Origin: an uncultured Leifsonia sp.
GTDB taxonomy: Bacteria > Actinomycetota > Actinomycetes > Actinomycetales > Microbacteriaceae
Assembly: GCF_945957465.1 (NCBI RefSeq)
Contig: NZ_CAMFLC010000009.1
Location: 40,245 to 104,244 of the forward strand
Length of the DNA stretch: 64,000 bases
Direction: 5' to 3'
The notes beneath the pieces were generated by a model that did not search any database, was not told the DNA's origin, and was given only the letters and a program-made list of their open reading frames with translations. Positions 25,108 to 34,179 of the stretch are shown here, in pieces (position 1 is the first letter of the stretch; each line of letters begins with the position of its first letter). The translations under genes were made by a program, and so were the position numbers.

Positions 25108-26277
25108 ATGCAGCGCCACAGATGGATGACGGCCGTGGCTCTGGTGATGCTCGTCTCGACGCTCGCAGGCTGCGCGGCCGGTGGCTCGACGAGCCTGTCG
25201 GCCCATGCGCGGACGCACCGTTCGCCGGTGCCGTCCCCTGCGCCCGCGGCGACCGACCCGCCGGCGGCGTACGCCGACGAGCGGCTGGGCAACATGACGC
25301 TGCGCCAGAAGGTCGCCGGTCTGTTCATGCTGCACGCCCCGGGGACCGATCCCGCCGCGTTGCGGCAGTTCGTCGATCGGCACGGGCTCGGGGGAGTGAT
25401 CCTCATGGGCGACAACGTGCCCGCCACGCCCGAGGCGCTCGCGTCCGAGACGGCCGCTCTCCGCTCGTCCGACCCCGACCTCCCCCCGCTCATCGGCATC
25501 GACGAGGAGGGCGGTGACGTCACGCGACTGCCGTGGGACGGGCTTCCGGGCGCCGAAGCACTGCGATCGCAGCCGCCGGACGTCACGCAACGCGTGTTCG
25601 CCCAACGAGCCGCGCTCCTCAAGGCGGTGGGCGTGAATCTCAACTTCGGCACGGTCGCCGACGTCACCGCGGACCCGAACTCGTTCATCGCCGATCGCGT
25701 CCTCGGCACCGACCCGGCCTCTGCGGCCGCCCGCGTCGCAGCCTCCGTCACCGGCGAGCGGGGGACCGTGCTCAGCACCCTCAAGCATTTTCCGGGGCAC
25801 GGGGAGACCGACGCGGATTCCCACCACACGGTGCCGAACGCTCCCGTCGACCACGACCGCTGGGCCGCGCAGGACGCCCCCTCCTTCCGCGCCGGCATCG
25901 CGGCGGGCGCGGAGGTCGTCATGTTCGGCCACCTCGCCTACACCGGTGTCGACGCTGCCCCGGCGTCGCTGTCACCGGTGTGGCATCGCATCCTCGCCGA
26001 CGAGCTGGGCTTCCACGGGGTCACGATCACGGACGACCTGCGGATGCTGCAGGACACCGGCCTCCCGCAATACGCCGACGCCGCCGCGAATGCGGTGGCC
26101 GCGATCGCAGCGGGCAACACGATGATCCTCCTGGTCCAGGGGGCGGACACCGACCCCGACGTCCTCATCGATGCCGTCGTCGCAGCGGTGCAGGACGGGC
26201 GCATCGCGCCGTCTCGGATCGACTCCGATGCTCGCGCACTGCTCGAGCTGAGGCACTCCATCGCCGTCCGAGGGTGA
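25108..26277 (+). CDS. Glycoside hydrolase family 3 lipoprotein (NagZ-like)
   Basis: A 389-aa lipoprotein. A signal peptide ends in the lipobox LAGC (Cys22), followed by a Pro/Ala linker and a GH3 TIM-barrel. The GH3/NagZ elements are visible: GVILMGDNV, IGIDEEGGDVTRL, STLKHFPGHGETDADSH (the His/Asp pair of the NagZ loop) and VTITDDLRM with the nucleophile Asp. It should remove N-acetylglucosamine from peptidoglycan fragments or chitooligosaccharides outside the membrane. TACGAT stands a few bases before the ATG, suggesting an almost leaderless message. Confidence 0.92.
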   Translation: MQRHRWMTAVALVMLVSTLAGCAAGGSTSLSAHARTHRSPVPSPAPAATDPPAAYADERLGNMTLRQKVAGLFMLHAPGTDPAALRQFVDRHGLGGVILMGDNVPATPEALASETAALRSSDPDLPPLIGIDEEGGDVTRLPWDGLPGAEALRSQPPDVTQRVFAQRAALLKAVGVNLNFGTVADVTADPNSFIADRVLGTDPASAAARVAASVTGERGTVLSTLKHFPGHGETDADSHHTVPNAPVDHDRWAAQDAPSFRAGIAAGAEVVMFGHLAYTGVDAAPASLSPVWHRILADELGFHGVTITDDLRMLQDTGLPQYADAAANAVAAIAAGNTMILLVQGADTDPDVLIDAVVAAVQDGRIAPSRIDSDARALLELRHSIAVRG

Positions 26278-26378
26278 CGCGTCAACTTTTTTTCGCTCAT
26301 CCGGAATACCGTGGCGATACATGCAGTTGCATGGATCTGACAGCGTCCGACAGCGCAAGCTTCAGCAAGGAGAACCGA

Positions 26379-26930
26379 ATGACCATCGACATCCCCGGAT
26401 ACAAGGCCGGCACCTGGACCATCGACCCCGCGCACAGCGAGGTGGGTTTCAGCATCCGTCATCTCATGATCAGCAAGGTCAAGGGCGTCTTCGAGAACTT
26501 CGACGCCACCTTCGTCACCGCCGAGAACCCGCTCGAGTCCACTGTCTCGGCCAAGGCCCACGTCGCTTCGATCAACACCAAGAACAGCGATCGTGACGCG
26601 CACCTGCGCACCGGCGACTTCTTCCTGGCCGAGGAGTTCCCGACGATCGACTTCGTCTCCACCGGCGTCCGCCACGAGGACGGCGAGTTCCTGGTCGACG
26701 GCGAGCTCACCATCAAGGGCGTGACCAAGCCCGTCACCTTCGAGTTCGACTTCGGCGGCTTCGGCCAGGACCCGTACGGCAACTACAAGGCCGGCGCGAC
26801 CGCCAAGACCAAGGTGAACCGTGAGGACTTCGGCCTCACGTACAACGCGGCCCTCGAGACCGGCGGCATGCTGCTGGGCGACGACGTCACCATCACCGTC
26901 GAGCTCCAGGCCGTCCTCAACCAGGCCTGA
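26379..26930 (+). CDS. YceI-family protein
   Basis: A 183-aa protein with the YceI lipocalin-like pattern: GTWTIDPAHSEVGFSIRHLM at the start, the DRDAHLRTGDFF box, FVDGELTIKGVTKPVTFEF and FGLTYNAALETGGMLLGDDV near the end. YceI proteins bind polyisoprenoids in a beta-barrel. No signal peptide is present, so this one is probably cytoplasmic. An AAGGAGA ribosome site precedes the ATG. Upstream is 100 bp of intergenic DNA after the GH3 gene; downstream is a strong hairpin, so it is monocistronic. Confidence 0.93.
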   Translation: MTIDIPGYKAGTWTIDPAHSEVGFSIRHLMISKVKGVFENFDATFVTAENPLESTVSAKAHVASINTKNSDRDAHLRTGDFFLAEEFPTIDFVSTGVRHEDGEFLVDGELTIKGVTKPVTFEFDFGGFGQDPYGNYKAGATAKTKVNREDFGLTYNAALETGGMLLGDDVTITVELQAVLNQA

Positions 26931-26939
26931 GTCGCTCCC

Positions 26940-26994
26940 GAAGGGCACGTTGTTGTCGCATTCGCTCGCGATGAGTGACAACGACGTGCCCTTC
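26940..26994. terminator. Bidirectional hairpin between yceI and dnaE2
   Basis: An 18-bp stem with one mismatch (arms 26940–26957 and 26977–26994, beginning GAAGGGCACG) separated by 19 nt, located exactly between two convergent genes. It would form the same hairpin on either RNA strand, so it probably terminates both. Confidence 0.72.
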
Positions 26995-27007
26995 GTCGTC
27001 GCCGGAG

Positions 27008-30000
27008 TCAGCGGAAGTCACGGGACACCGTTCGGATGGTGGTCTCCAACGGCTCCAGCCGATCCGCGAGCACATTCACCACACCTTCCTCGCTGCGCTC
27101 CAGGATGCCGCGCACGATCATCGCGGGAGCCTGCCTGGCCACCCGGCGGTAGCGGTTCCACACCCCGACCGGGCAGATCACGTTCACGAGCCCCGTCTCG
27201 TCCTCCAGGTTGAGGAAGGTCACGCCGGCCGCTGTCGCCGGCCGCTGGCGGTGCGTCACCACGCCGCCGACCTCGATGCGGCGCCCCGACTCGGCCACGG
27301 CGAGCGTGTCCGCCGCCCGCACGCCGCGCGCGTCGAGCGCCGGGCGCAGGAAGCGGATCGGATGGTCGTCGGTCGAGATCCCGGTGGCCCACAGATCGCT
27401 CGCCAGCTGCTCGGCAGGGGAGAGCAGCGGCAGCAGCGGAGGCTGCACGGTGATGGCGGTGCCCGCGAGGTACTCCGGGCGCTCCTGGGCGGCGTTCCCC
27501 GCCTCCCAGATCGCCTGACGCGGGCTCAGGCCGAAGCCCTCGAACGCGCCGGCCGCGGCGAGCGCCTCCAGCTGCGCCGTCGTGAGGCCGACCCGCCGCG
27601 CAAGGTCGCCGAGGTCGCGGAAAGGGCCGGATGTCTCGCGCTCGGCCACGATGCGCCCGGCGAGGGTCTCGCCGATGGAGGTCACTCCCGCCAGTCCCAG
27701 CCGCACCGCATGGCCTGCGTCTCTGCGGTGAGCGGAGAAGTCGAGCGGCACCCGCCGGTCGAAGTCGCCGACCGGTGGCTGGTCGGGCTCGAGGCACGGG
27801 TCCGTACCGGTCGGGCCGGGTCGTGCCCCGTCGATCGCCTCCAGCAGCGGGAACACCCCGGAGAGCTGGATGTCGGGCCTGCGCACCACCACCCCGTGCC
27901 GCCGCGCGTCGGCGGTGAGCGTGCGCGGCGAGTAGAACCCCATCGGCTGGGCCCGCAGCAGCGCTGCGAGGAAAGCGCCGGGGTAGTGCAGCTTCATCCA
28001 CGAGCTCACATAGACCAGCAGGGCGAAGCTGATCGCGTGGCTTTCGGCGAAACCGAAGTTGGCGAACGCCTCGATCTTCGCGTAGATCGCGTCTGCGTCG
28101 TCTCCGACGATCCCGTTGTGCGCCATCCCCTCGTAAAGCTTCGCCCGCAGCGCGCCGATCTTCTCGACCCCGCGCTTGGAGCCCATCGCCCGGCGGAGCA
28201 GATCGGCGTCCTCCGCGGTGCAGTCGCCCACGGCGACGGCCATCTGCATGAGCTGCTCCTGGAACAGCGGGACCCCCAGCGTCCGCTCGAGCACCGGCAC
28301 CAGCGCGGGATGCAGGTAAGTCACCTCCTCCTGCCCGAGCTTGCGGCGGATGTACGGGTGCACGGCGCCGCCCTGGATGGGGCCGGGCCGGATCAGGGCG
28401 ATCTCGATGACCAGGTCGTAGAAGCTGCGCGGCTGCAGCCGCGGCAGGGTGCCGATCTGCGCACGGCTCTCCACCTGGAACACCCCGATCGAGTCGGCCC
28501 GGCACAGCATGTCGTAGACGCCCTGCTCTTCTTTCGGGATGCTGTCGAGCGTCCACCGCTCGCCGAGCGACGCCTCGATCGTGCGCATCGCGTAGTCGAG
28601 CGCCGAGAGCATCCCGAGCCCGAGCAGGTCGAACTTCACCAGCCCCATCCAGGCGCAGTCGTCTTTGTCCCACTGCAGCACCGTGCGGCCCTCCATGCGG
28701 GCGTGCTCGATCGGGCAGACCTCGCCGACGGGCCGGTCGGTGAGCACCATACCGCCCGAGTGGATGCCGAGGTGCCGTGGGAACTTCAGCACCTGCTGGG
28801 CGAGGTCGACGACGGCCTCGGGGATGTCGTGGTCGTCGGTCGTCGCGACGCGGCTCCAGGAGTCGATCTGCTTGCTCCAGGCGTCCTGCTGCCCGGTGGA
28901 GTGACCGAGCGCCTTCGCCATGTCGCGCACTGCGTTCTTGGGGCGGTAGGTGATGACGTTGGCGACCTGGGCGGCGTTGTGCCTGCCGTACTTGGCGTAG
29001 ACGTACTGGATGACCTCCTCGCGGCGGTCGGAGTCGAAGTCGACGTCGATGTCGGGCTCCTCCTCGCGCATCGAGGACAGGAACCGCTCGAACGGCAGGT
29101 CGTACTTGATCGAGTCGACGGCGGTGATCCCGAGCAGGTAGACGACCGCCGAGTTGGCCGCCGAGCCGCGACCCTGGCAGAGGATGCCGCGCTCGCGGGC
29201 GAAGCGCACGATGTCGTGGACGATGAGGAAGTAGCCGGGGAAGTCCTTCGCTTCGATCACGTCGAGCTCGCGTTCGATCCGCTCCCGCTTCACCGGGTCG
29301 CGGTCGAGGTCGGGGTAGCGTTCGGCTGCGCCCCGCCAGGTGAGCTCCCGCAGCCAGCTCATCGGCGTGTGGCCGGCCGGCACCTCCTGCTTGGGCAGCC
29401 GCGGCCGGGCGCTGCGCAGCCGGAAGGCGAGGTCGTCGGCGATGTCGGCCGTGCGCTCCACGGCCCCCGGGTACCGGGCGAACCGGGCGGCCATCTCGCG
29501 GCCGCTGCGCAGGTGCGCGGCGGCGGAGGCAGGCAGCCAGCCGTCCATCTCGTCGAGGCTCCGGCGGGCGCGCACCGCAGAGACCGCCGTGGCGAGCGGG
29601 TACTGTGCGGGTGTCGCGTAGTGGACGTTGTTGGTGGCGACGACGGGCAGCCCCAGCCGGCCGGCGATACGGGCGAGGACGTCGTTGTCGGTGGTGTCGC
29701 GGGGGGCGCCCTGGTCGATCAGTTCCACGAGCACGTTGTCGTGGCCGAACAGGTCGGCGAGCCGGGCGACCTCTCGTTCGGCGGCGCGTTCGCCGTGCTC
29801 GGCCAGCGCGAGGCGCACGTCGCCCTTGCGGCAGCCCGTGAGCACCATCCACTCGCCGCCCGACTGCTCGGCGAGGTCGGGGAGGCTGTACTGCGGCCGG
29901 CCCTTCTCTTCGCCGGCGAGCTGCCCCGCCGTGATGGCGGATGCCAGCCGGTGGTACCCGGACTGCTGACGGGCGAGCAGCACGAGGTGGCTGCCCTCGG

Positions 30001-30400
30001 GGTCGGGCTCGCCGTTCTGCGGCCTGCTGAGCGACAGGGAGAGTTCGGCGCCGAACACGGTCTTCACGCGGTCGTAGGCCTCCGCGGCCTCCGCGAGCCG
30101 CACGACGCCGTAGAAGCCGTCGTGATCGGTGAGGGCGAGGCCGTGCAGCCGCAGGCGTGTCGCCTCCTCCAGCAACTCCTCCGGAGCGCTGGCTCCGTCG
30201 AGGAAGCTGAAGGTGCTGTGCGCGTGCAACTCGGCGTAGGCGACATGGCCGGTGTCGGGTTCGTCCGGCATCGGTTGCGGCACGTATTTCTGCCGCTTGC
30301 GCGACGACGGCCGTTCCGGCTGCTCCTGCTCTCCCGTGCGCCGGCCGCTCAGCCGTCGCTCGAACTCGGCCCACGGAATCGGCGGATTGTTCCACCCCAT
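27008..30400 (-). CDS. dnaE2: Error-prone DNA polymerase III alpha subunit (DnaE2/ImuC)
   Basis: A 1,130-aa C-family polymerase. The PHP domain starts near residue 50 (YAELHAHSTFSFLDGAS), the polymerase core includes PDIDVDFDSDRREEVIQYVY with the catalytic acidic residues, and helix-hairpin-helix and OB-fold regions follow (VEVGGVVTHRQRP). It is slightly shorter than replicative DnaE1 and lacks its C-terminal tau-binding tail, as expected of DnaE2. With ImuA' and ImuB it copies damaged DNA with mutations. The ATG at 30400 is taken because MGWNNPPIPWAEFERRLSG is the common start of the family. It follows imuB after a 111-bp gap holding a large hairpin. Confidence 0.96.
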   Translation of the reverse strand: MGWNNPPIPWAEFERRLSGRRTGEQEQPERPSSRKRQKYVPQPMPDEPDTGHVAYAELHAHSTFSFLDGASAPEELLEEATRLRLHGLALTDHDGFYGVVRLAEAAEAYDRVKTVFGAELSLSLSRPQNGEPDPEGSHLVLLARQQSGYHRLASAITAGQLAGEEKGRPQYSLPDLAEQSGGEWMVLTGCRKGDVRLALAEHGERAAEREVARLADLFGHDNVLVELIDQGAPRDTTDNDVLARIAGRLGLPVVATNNVHYATPAQYPLATAVSAVRARRSLDEMDGWLPASAAAHLRSGREMAARFARYPGAVERTADIADDLAFRLRSARPRLPKQEVPAGHTPMSWLRELTWRGAAERYPDLDRDPVKRERIERELDVIEAKDFPGYFLIVHDIVRFARERGILCQGRGSAANSAVVYLLGITAVDSIKYDLPFERFLSSMREEEPDIDVDFDSDRREEVIQYVYAKYGRHNAAQVANVITYRPKNAVRDMAKALGHSTGQQDAWSKQIDSWSRVATTDDHDIPEAVVDLAQQVLKFPRHLGIHSGGMVLTDRPVGEVCPIEHARMEGRTVLQWDKDDCAWMGLVKFDLLGLGMLSALDYAMRTIEASLGERWTLDSIPKEEQGVYDMLCRADSIGVFQVESRAQIGTLPRLQPRSFYDLVIEIALIRPGPIQGGAVHPYIRRKLGQEEVTYLHPALVPVLERTLGVPLFQEQLMQMAVAVGDCTAEDADLLRRAMGSKRGVEKIGALRAKLYEGMAHNGIVGDDADAIYAKIEAFANFGFAESHAISFALLVYVSSWMKLHYPGAFLAALLRAQPMGFYSPRTLTADARRHGVVVRRPDIQLSGVFPLLEAIDGARPGPTGTDPCLEPDQPPVGDFDRRVPLDFSAHRRDAGHAVRLGLAGVTSIGETLAGRIVAERETSGPFRDLGDLARRVGLTTAQLEALAAAGAFEGFGLSPRQAIWEAGNAAQERPEYLAGTAITVQPPLLPLLSPAEQLASDLWATGISTDDHPIRFLRPALDARGVRAADTLAVAESGRRIEVGGVVTHRQRPATAAGVTFLNLEDETGLVNVICPVGVWNRYRRVARQAPAMIVRGILERSEEGVVNVLADRLEPLETTIRTVSRDFR

Positions 30401-30435
30401 CAGTCGTCCCTCCATCCCGCTGGCACCCGCGCACA

Positions 30436-30486
30436 GGGGACGCGACACGCCGCCATCCTGTGGGGATCGCGGCGTGTCGCGTCCCC
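30436..30486 (-). repeat. Perfect 17-bp inverted repeat between imuB and dnaE2
   Basis: GGGGACGCGACACGCCG at 30436–30452 is exactly complementary to 30470–30486, with a 17-nt loop. It sits in the untranslated gap of an otherwise tight operon, so it could weaken read-through into dnaE2, stabilise an mRNA end, or be an intergenic repeat family. No T run follows it on the minus strand. Confidence 0.7.
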
Positions 30487-30511
30487 GCTGCGGCGGGATG
30501 GGCGGCGCGCG

Positions 30512-32092
30512 CTAGTCATAGCGGGCCTCCGCGAACCAGGCCGTGCCGGTGAGGGAGAGCAGCCAGGCGGTGCCGTCGGCGTCCACGAGCTGGAAGCGGT
30601 GCATCGCGCGGGCGAGCGTCGCGTCCCACCAGCGCTCCCGCACCGGCCACGGTCCCGCCCAGGAGTCGACGGGACGAGCATCGCGCGCTGCTCCGGTGGG
30701 CGAGAAACTCACGATCGGGGCGGTGAGATCACCGCGGTCGGTGACCTCCACCGGCTCGCCGGAATCCGACAGCACCGCCACCGGCCGCGGCACCTCGAAC
30801 ACCGTGGAGGGCGCGGGCGCAGGCAGCGAACCCGGCCACGGGCGGTCGGTGCGGGCCACGCCGACCGGCCGGTCGCCCCACGGCACGAGCACCTGCCGGT
30901 CGGACAGCGCCCGGCCGCCGCCGATGGTCGCGGTGACCACGGCGTCGTGGCCGAGCATGCCCTGCACCCGGGTGAGCCCGTGGTGGATGCGCTCGTCCGC
31001 GCCGCCGCCCCACAGGCCGTCCTCGTGGTGGCCGATGTCGTCGACCGCTTGCGGCGCGACCGTCACCCGGCTGATCGGCGACGCCAGGCCGGACTCGACC
31101 GATCCGGCGCCCTGCAGCTGCCAGCGCACCCGGTCGACGACATCCGACGCCGAGAACAGCCGTGGATGGAGCCAGGTGCGGTCGCTGACCCTGCCGCTCT
31201 CGTCGGTCACCTCGATACGCACCGAGGTGCAGACCAGCCCGGCCTTGGTGAGGCCGGCCACGAACTGCTCCGCGGTGGCGCGGAAGGCGAAGGTCACCTG
31301 GTCGACCCGGTCGAGAGGAGGCTCGAACTCGATCGCCTTGTCGAGCACCCGGGGCGGCACGCGCGGGACCACCGCGGCACCGTCCATCCCGCTCGCCAGG
31401 TCGTGGGCGTGCTCGCCGCGCTCCCCGAACCGCTCCCGCACGTCGACCCGGTCGAGGCGGGCGAGGTCGCCGAGCGTGCGCAGGCCCAGCCGGCGCAGCA
31501 GCGGCGTCAGCTCGACGAGCCCCAGCTGGGCGACGGGCAGAGGAGCCAGGAACGCGGGGGAGCCTCCGGGAGGGACGATGCGCACCCGGGCCGTTCCCGT
31601 TGAGCGCGCGGCCTGCTCTGCCGCGAAGGGGCCGTCGGCGATGCCGGCCCGCACGTCGCCGAGCGCCGGCCCGGCGACGCCCTCCAGGTGCTCCAGGCGT
31701 CGCAGCAGCTCGGCCGCCGCGGCCTCTTCGCCCCCGTAGTACCGGGCGGGGCCGCGCGCCCGCAGCACGCAGGTGCCCGGGCGCACCGCCTGCACGCCGG
31801 GTGTGATCTCCTCGATCGCGGCCAGGACCGGCTCGAAAGCCCGCGCATCGAGCACCGGGTCGTAGAGGACGACCTCCAGCTGCGGGCAACGTGACTGCGC
31901 TTCGCGCACCCGCAGCCCGCGCTTGACGCCGTCGGCCCTGGCCTCGGCGGAGCAGGCGAACACCATCCCCTTCTCGACCAGAGCCAGCGGGGCCTCCGCG
32001 GGCAGTTCGAGTCGTTGCCGGGCGGCGATCACCGGCCAGTCAGGGCACCAGAGCACGATCGCGCGGGTGACCTGGCGCATCGTGGGAGACAT
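30512..32092 (-). CDS. imuB: ImuB, Y-family polymerase-like mutasome protein
   Basis: A 526-aa protein. The N-terminal 350 residues follow the Y-family polymerase fold (VLWCPDWPVIAARQRLEL, VFACSAEARADGVKRGLRVREAQSRCP), but the catalytic acidic residues expected near the start and in the palm are replaced, as is typical of ImuB. ImuB does not polymerise; it links DnaE2 to the sliding clamp and to ImuA'. The C-terminal 170 residues are the ImuB-specific tail. It starts 2 bp after imuA' stops. An ATG four codons downstream is also possible. Confidence 0.93.
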   Translation of the reverse strand: MSPTMRQVTRAIVLWCPDWPVIAARQRLELPAEAPLALVEKGMVFACSAEARADGVKRGLRVREAQSRCPQLEVVLYDPVLDARAFEPVLAAIEEITPGVQAVRPGTCVLRARGPARYYGGEEAAAAELLRRLEHLEGVAGPALGDVRAGIADGPFAAEQAARSTGTARVRIVPPGGSPAFLAPLPVAQLGLVELTPLLRRLGLRTLGDLARLDRVDVRERFGERGEHAHDLASGMDGAAVVPRVPPRVLDKAIEFEPPLDRVDQVTFAFRATAEQFVAGLTKAGLVCTSVRIEVTDESGRVSDRTWLHPRLFSASDVVDRVRWQLQGAGSVESGLASPISRVTVAPQAVDDIGHHEDGLWGGGADERIHHGLTRVQGMLGHDAVVTATIGGGRALSDRQVLVPWGDRPVGVARTDRPWPGSLPAPAPSTVFEVPRPVAVLSDSGEPVEVTDRGDLTAPIVSFSPTGAARDARPVDSWAGPWPVRERWWDATLARAMHRFQLVDADGTAWLLSLTGTAWFAEARYD

Positions 32093-32094
32093 GC

Positions 32095-32805
32095 CTAACT
32101 CACCGCCTCCAGGCGTGTGGGGCCGGAGGCGCGGAACGTCTCGTCGAGCGCGGGCAGCCAGAGCTCGGCACGCCGGCGGGGGCCTGCACCGCCACGCGGT
32201 GCGGCCTCCACGGTCACCCGGCGGGACGAGAGGTAGCCGGCGCCGGCGCCCAGGCCGTCCCAGCCGCTGCGGACGACCGAGAGCGCTGCTTCGGGCTGCG
32301 GCCAGTCGCCGGCCACGAGGAGGGTCGACTCCCGCTGGCGCAGACGGGCGCTCAGCCGGGCCACATCGCCGTTCGCGGGCCGCTCAGGCGGGGCGACGGC
32401 GACGACGCCGAGCACGTCGGCCATCGCCGCGGTGACCGTCAGCCACTGCGGCCCGGGGTGGGGCACCAGTACGAGCCGTTCCAGATCGATGCCGAACCGC
32501 CCTGCCGCCTCCGCCCCGAAGTCGGGCATCCCGACGACGCCGCACCAGGCTCCCGCGGCGCTCGGGCCGGCGAGCATGGCCATCAGCAGCGTGGTGGAGC
32601 CGTGCACCGTGTAGGCGGCGCCGGCCTTGAGCGCTCCGCCGGGCAGCAGCGGGGCGAGGGCGGGATGCGTCTCCAGCCGGCGCGTGTCGAGCTTCGTCGC
32701 CTGCATCTGGCGGATGCGCGTCTGCAGCTCGTGCACCTGCGCGCGGTCGGCCCCCGGGCCGGTGACGGCCGGGTCGACGATGGTGCGCGCAACTGCCAGG
32801 GACAT
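32095..32805 (-). CDS. imuA': ImuA' (RecA-like mutasome accessory protein)
   Basis: A 236-aa protein with a degenerate RecA-like core. The Walker A region appears as VHGSTTLLMAMLAGPSAA, without the usual GKT/S, and a later strand reads WLTVTAAMADVLGVVAVAPP. This matches actinobacterial ImuA' of the ImuA'–ImuB–DnaE2 SOS mutasome. The ATG at 32805 is chosen since the alternative GTG at 32823 lies inside the LexA box. It is the first gene of the operon. Confidence 0.85.
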   Translation of the reverse strand: MSLAVARTIVDPAVTGPGADRAQVHELQTRIRQMQATKLDTRRLETHPALAPLLPGGALKAGAAYTVHGSTTLLMAMLAGPSAAGAWCGVVGMPDFGAEAAGRFGIDLERLVLVPHPGPQWLTVTAAMADVLGVVAVAPPERPANGDVARLSARLRQRESTLLVAGDWPQPEAALSVVRSGWDGLGAGAGYLSSRRVTVEAAPRGGAGPRRRAELWLPALDETFRASGPTRLEAVS

Positions 32806-32815
32806 ACTCTTATTT

Positions 32816-32831
32816 TCGAACACATGTTCGA
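32816..32831 (-). promoter_or_regulatory. LexA (SOS) box upstream of imuA'–imuB–dnaE2
   Basis: TCGAACACATGTTCGA, a perfect match to the actinobacterial SOS palindrome (TCGAAC-N4-GTTCGA), ends 10 bp upstream of the imuA' ATG. It puts the whole mutasome operon under LexA control, as in mycobacteria. The short distance to the ATG suggests a very short leader. Confidence 0.95.
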
Positions 32832-32908
32832 ATACCGCAAATGTATTTGAGTATCCGGGCGTGTGCCCGGAGGGTTCCCGCGAACCGTCCCGGCGGTGCG
32901 CGGAAAGG

Positions 32909-33751
32909 CTACGCCGGCTCGGTCACGAAGTCGATCAACCGCTCGACACGACCGAGCAGCTCCGGCTCCAGATCGGCGTACGTCCGCACGCGGCCGAGGA
33001 TGAGCTTCCACGCGCGCGCGATATCGGCCTGGGTCTCATGGGGGAGGCCCAGCGCCGCGCAGATCCCGTGCTTCCACGGCACCGAGCGGGGGATCGACGG
33101 CCAGGCCTCCAGGCCCACCCTGGCGGGCTTCACGGCCTGCCAGACGTCGATGTAGGGATGCCCGACCACCAGCACGTGGGCGCCGAACGGACCGCGCGCC
33201 ACCTGCTCGGCGATCCGGCTCTCCTTCGAGCCGGGCACGAGGTGGTCCACCAGCACGCCGATGCGCCGCCCGCGGTCGGGTGCGAACTCGCGCACGATCG
33301 CATCCAGGTCGTCCACGCCCTCCAGATACTCCACCACGACGCCCTCGAGCCGGAGGTCGTCGCCCCAGACCCGCTCGACGAGCTCGGCATCATGCCGGCC
33401 CTCGACGAAGATCCTGCTGGCCCGGGCGACGCGAGCCTTCTGCTCTCCGACGGCGAACGACCCGGAGGCGGTGCGCCCGCGACCGGCAGGAGCGCGGCTC
33501 GGCACGACCAACCGCACCGGCTTGCCGTCGATCAGGAAGGAGGCGCCCAGCGGGAACACGCGCTTCGCCCCGAAGTAGTCCTCGAGTTCCACCGTCTGCG
33601 CCTCGAGGCGGACGATCGCGCCGCAGAAGCCCGTGGCGGCCTCCTCGACGACCAGGTCGCGAACCGCTTCCACGTTCGGCACGGCCGTGCGGCCCGCGTT
33701 CTTCCAGTCGGTCGCCAGCACATCGGATCCGTAGCGGTCGTCTTCCATCAC
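32909..33751 (-). CDS. DUF3097 family protein
   Basis: A 280-aa actinobacterial protein: TDWKNAGRTAVPNVEAVRDL near the start, ASRIFVEGRHDAELVERVWG in the centre and VGHPYIDVWQAVKP further on. The central VEGRHDAELVE followed by GVLVDHLVPGSKESRI resembles a TOPRIM-like fold (Glu, then D-x-D/H), so a nuclease or primase-like activity on nucleic acid is possible but not shown. It lies next to the SOS operon on the same strand, with its own 150-bp upstream gap, and downstream of the LexA-controlled DUF6504 gene. Confidence 0.88.
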   Translation of the reverse strand: MMEDDRYGSDVLATDWKNAGRTAVPNVEAVRDLVVEEAATGFCGAIVRLEAQTVELEDYFGAKRVFPLGASFLIDGKPVRLVVPSRAPAGRGRTASGSFAVGEQKARVARASRIFVEGRHDAELVERVWGDDLRLEGVVVEYLEGVDDLDAIVREFAPDRGRRIGVLVDHLVPGSKESRIAEQVARGPFGAHVLVVGHPYIDVWQAVKPARVGLEAWPSIPRSVPWKHGICAALGLPHETQADIARAWKLILGRVRTYADLEPELLGRVERLIDFVTEPA

Positions 33752-33833
33752 GAGGAGAGAGGGTAAGCGATCGGCGCTCGACCGTGCGGGAGGCTCCCCG
33801 TCCGCGACGCGGATGTCCGGCTCCGTCCGTCGA

Positions 33834-34124
33834 TCAGTCGAAGATGCGAACCAGGCGCCAGCTGCGGTCGCCTGCGTCGTGGCGCACGTCGAACACGTGC
33901 GCGACGCCGCGCTCGCTGGTCGCCTGGAACCGCCAGCCGCCGATCTCCCGGGGCAGGCTGCCGACCCCGTAACGGTGCTCGCCGAACGGACGCCACCAGG
34001 CGCAGGTCTCGGACCACACGGTCGGGGTGTCGCTCACCCGGTAGCGGGTCGAGCGCCACACGAGGCGGACCGGGACGCCCTCCTCCGTCGTCCACACGGC
34101 GACCGCTTCGTCGATGTCGGTCAT
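33834..34124 (-). CDS. DUF6504 family protein, SOS-controlled
   Basis: A 96-aa protein rich in Trp and Arg: EEGVPVRLVWRSTRYRVSD, WWRPFGEHRYGVGSL, then GGWRFQATSERGVAHVFDVRH. Proteins of this family are common beside actinobacterial imuB/dnaE2. A perfect LexA box stands 18 bp upstream of the ATG, so it belongs to the SOS regulon. Its biochemical role is unknown; a helper of translesion synthesis is the likely reading from position. Confidence 0.85.
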   Translation of the reverse strand: MTDIDEAVAVWTTEEGVPVRLVWRSTRYRVSDTPTVWSETCAWWRPFGEHRYGVGSLPREIGGWRFQATSERGVAHVFDVRHDAGDRSWRLVRIFD

Positions 34125-34142
34125 CAGCGTGCTCCCTTCCAG

Positions 34143-34158
34143 TCGAACGTATGTTCGA
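34143..34158 (-). promoter_or_regulatory. LexA (SOS) box upstream of the DUF6504 gene
   Basis: TCGAACGTATGTTCGA, a second perfect SOS palindrome, 18 bp before the DUF6504 ATG and 71 bp before the divergent DUF1707 gene. It may influence both promoters. Confidence 0.93.
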
Positions 34159-34179
34159 ATACGAGTGTACGTCCGGCGA

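Noticed and set aside
22701..25922. A very long minus-strand frame continuing upstream of the 22074–22700 membrane gene
   Set aside because: Only the last 208 codons look like protein. The remainder is Arg/His/Asp-rich antisense to the MFS and GH3 genes.
26975..31603. A 1,542-codon plus-strand frame opposite dnaE2 and imuB
   Set aside because: It is the antisense shadow of two well-conserved genes in high-GC DNA; the translation is low-complexity Arg/Gly/Val/Ala with no domain.
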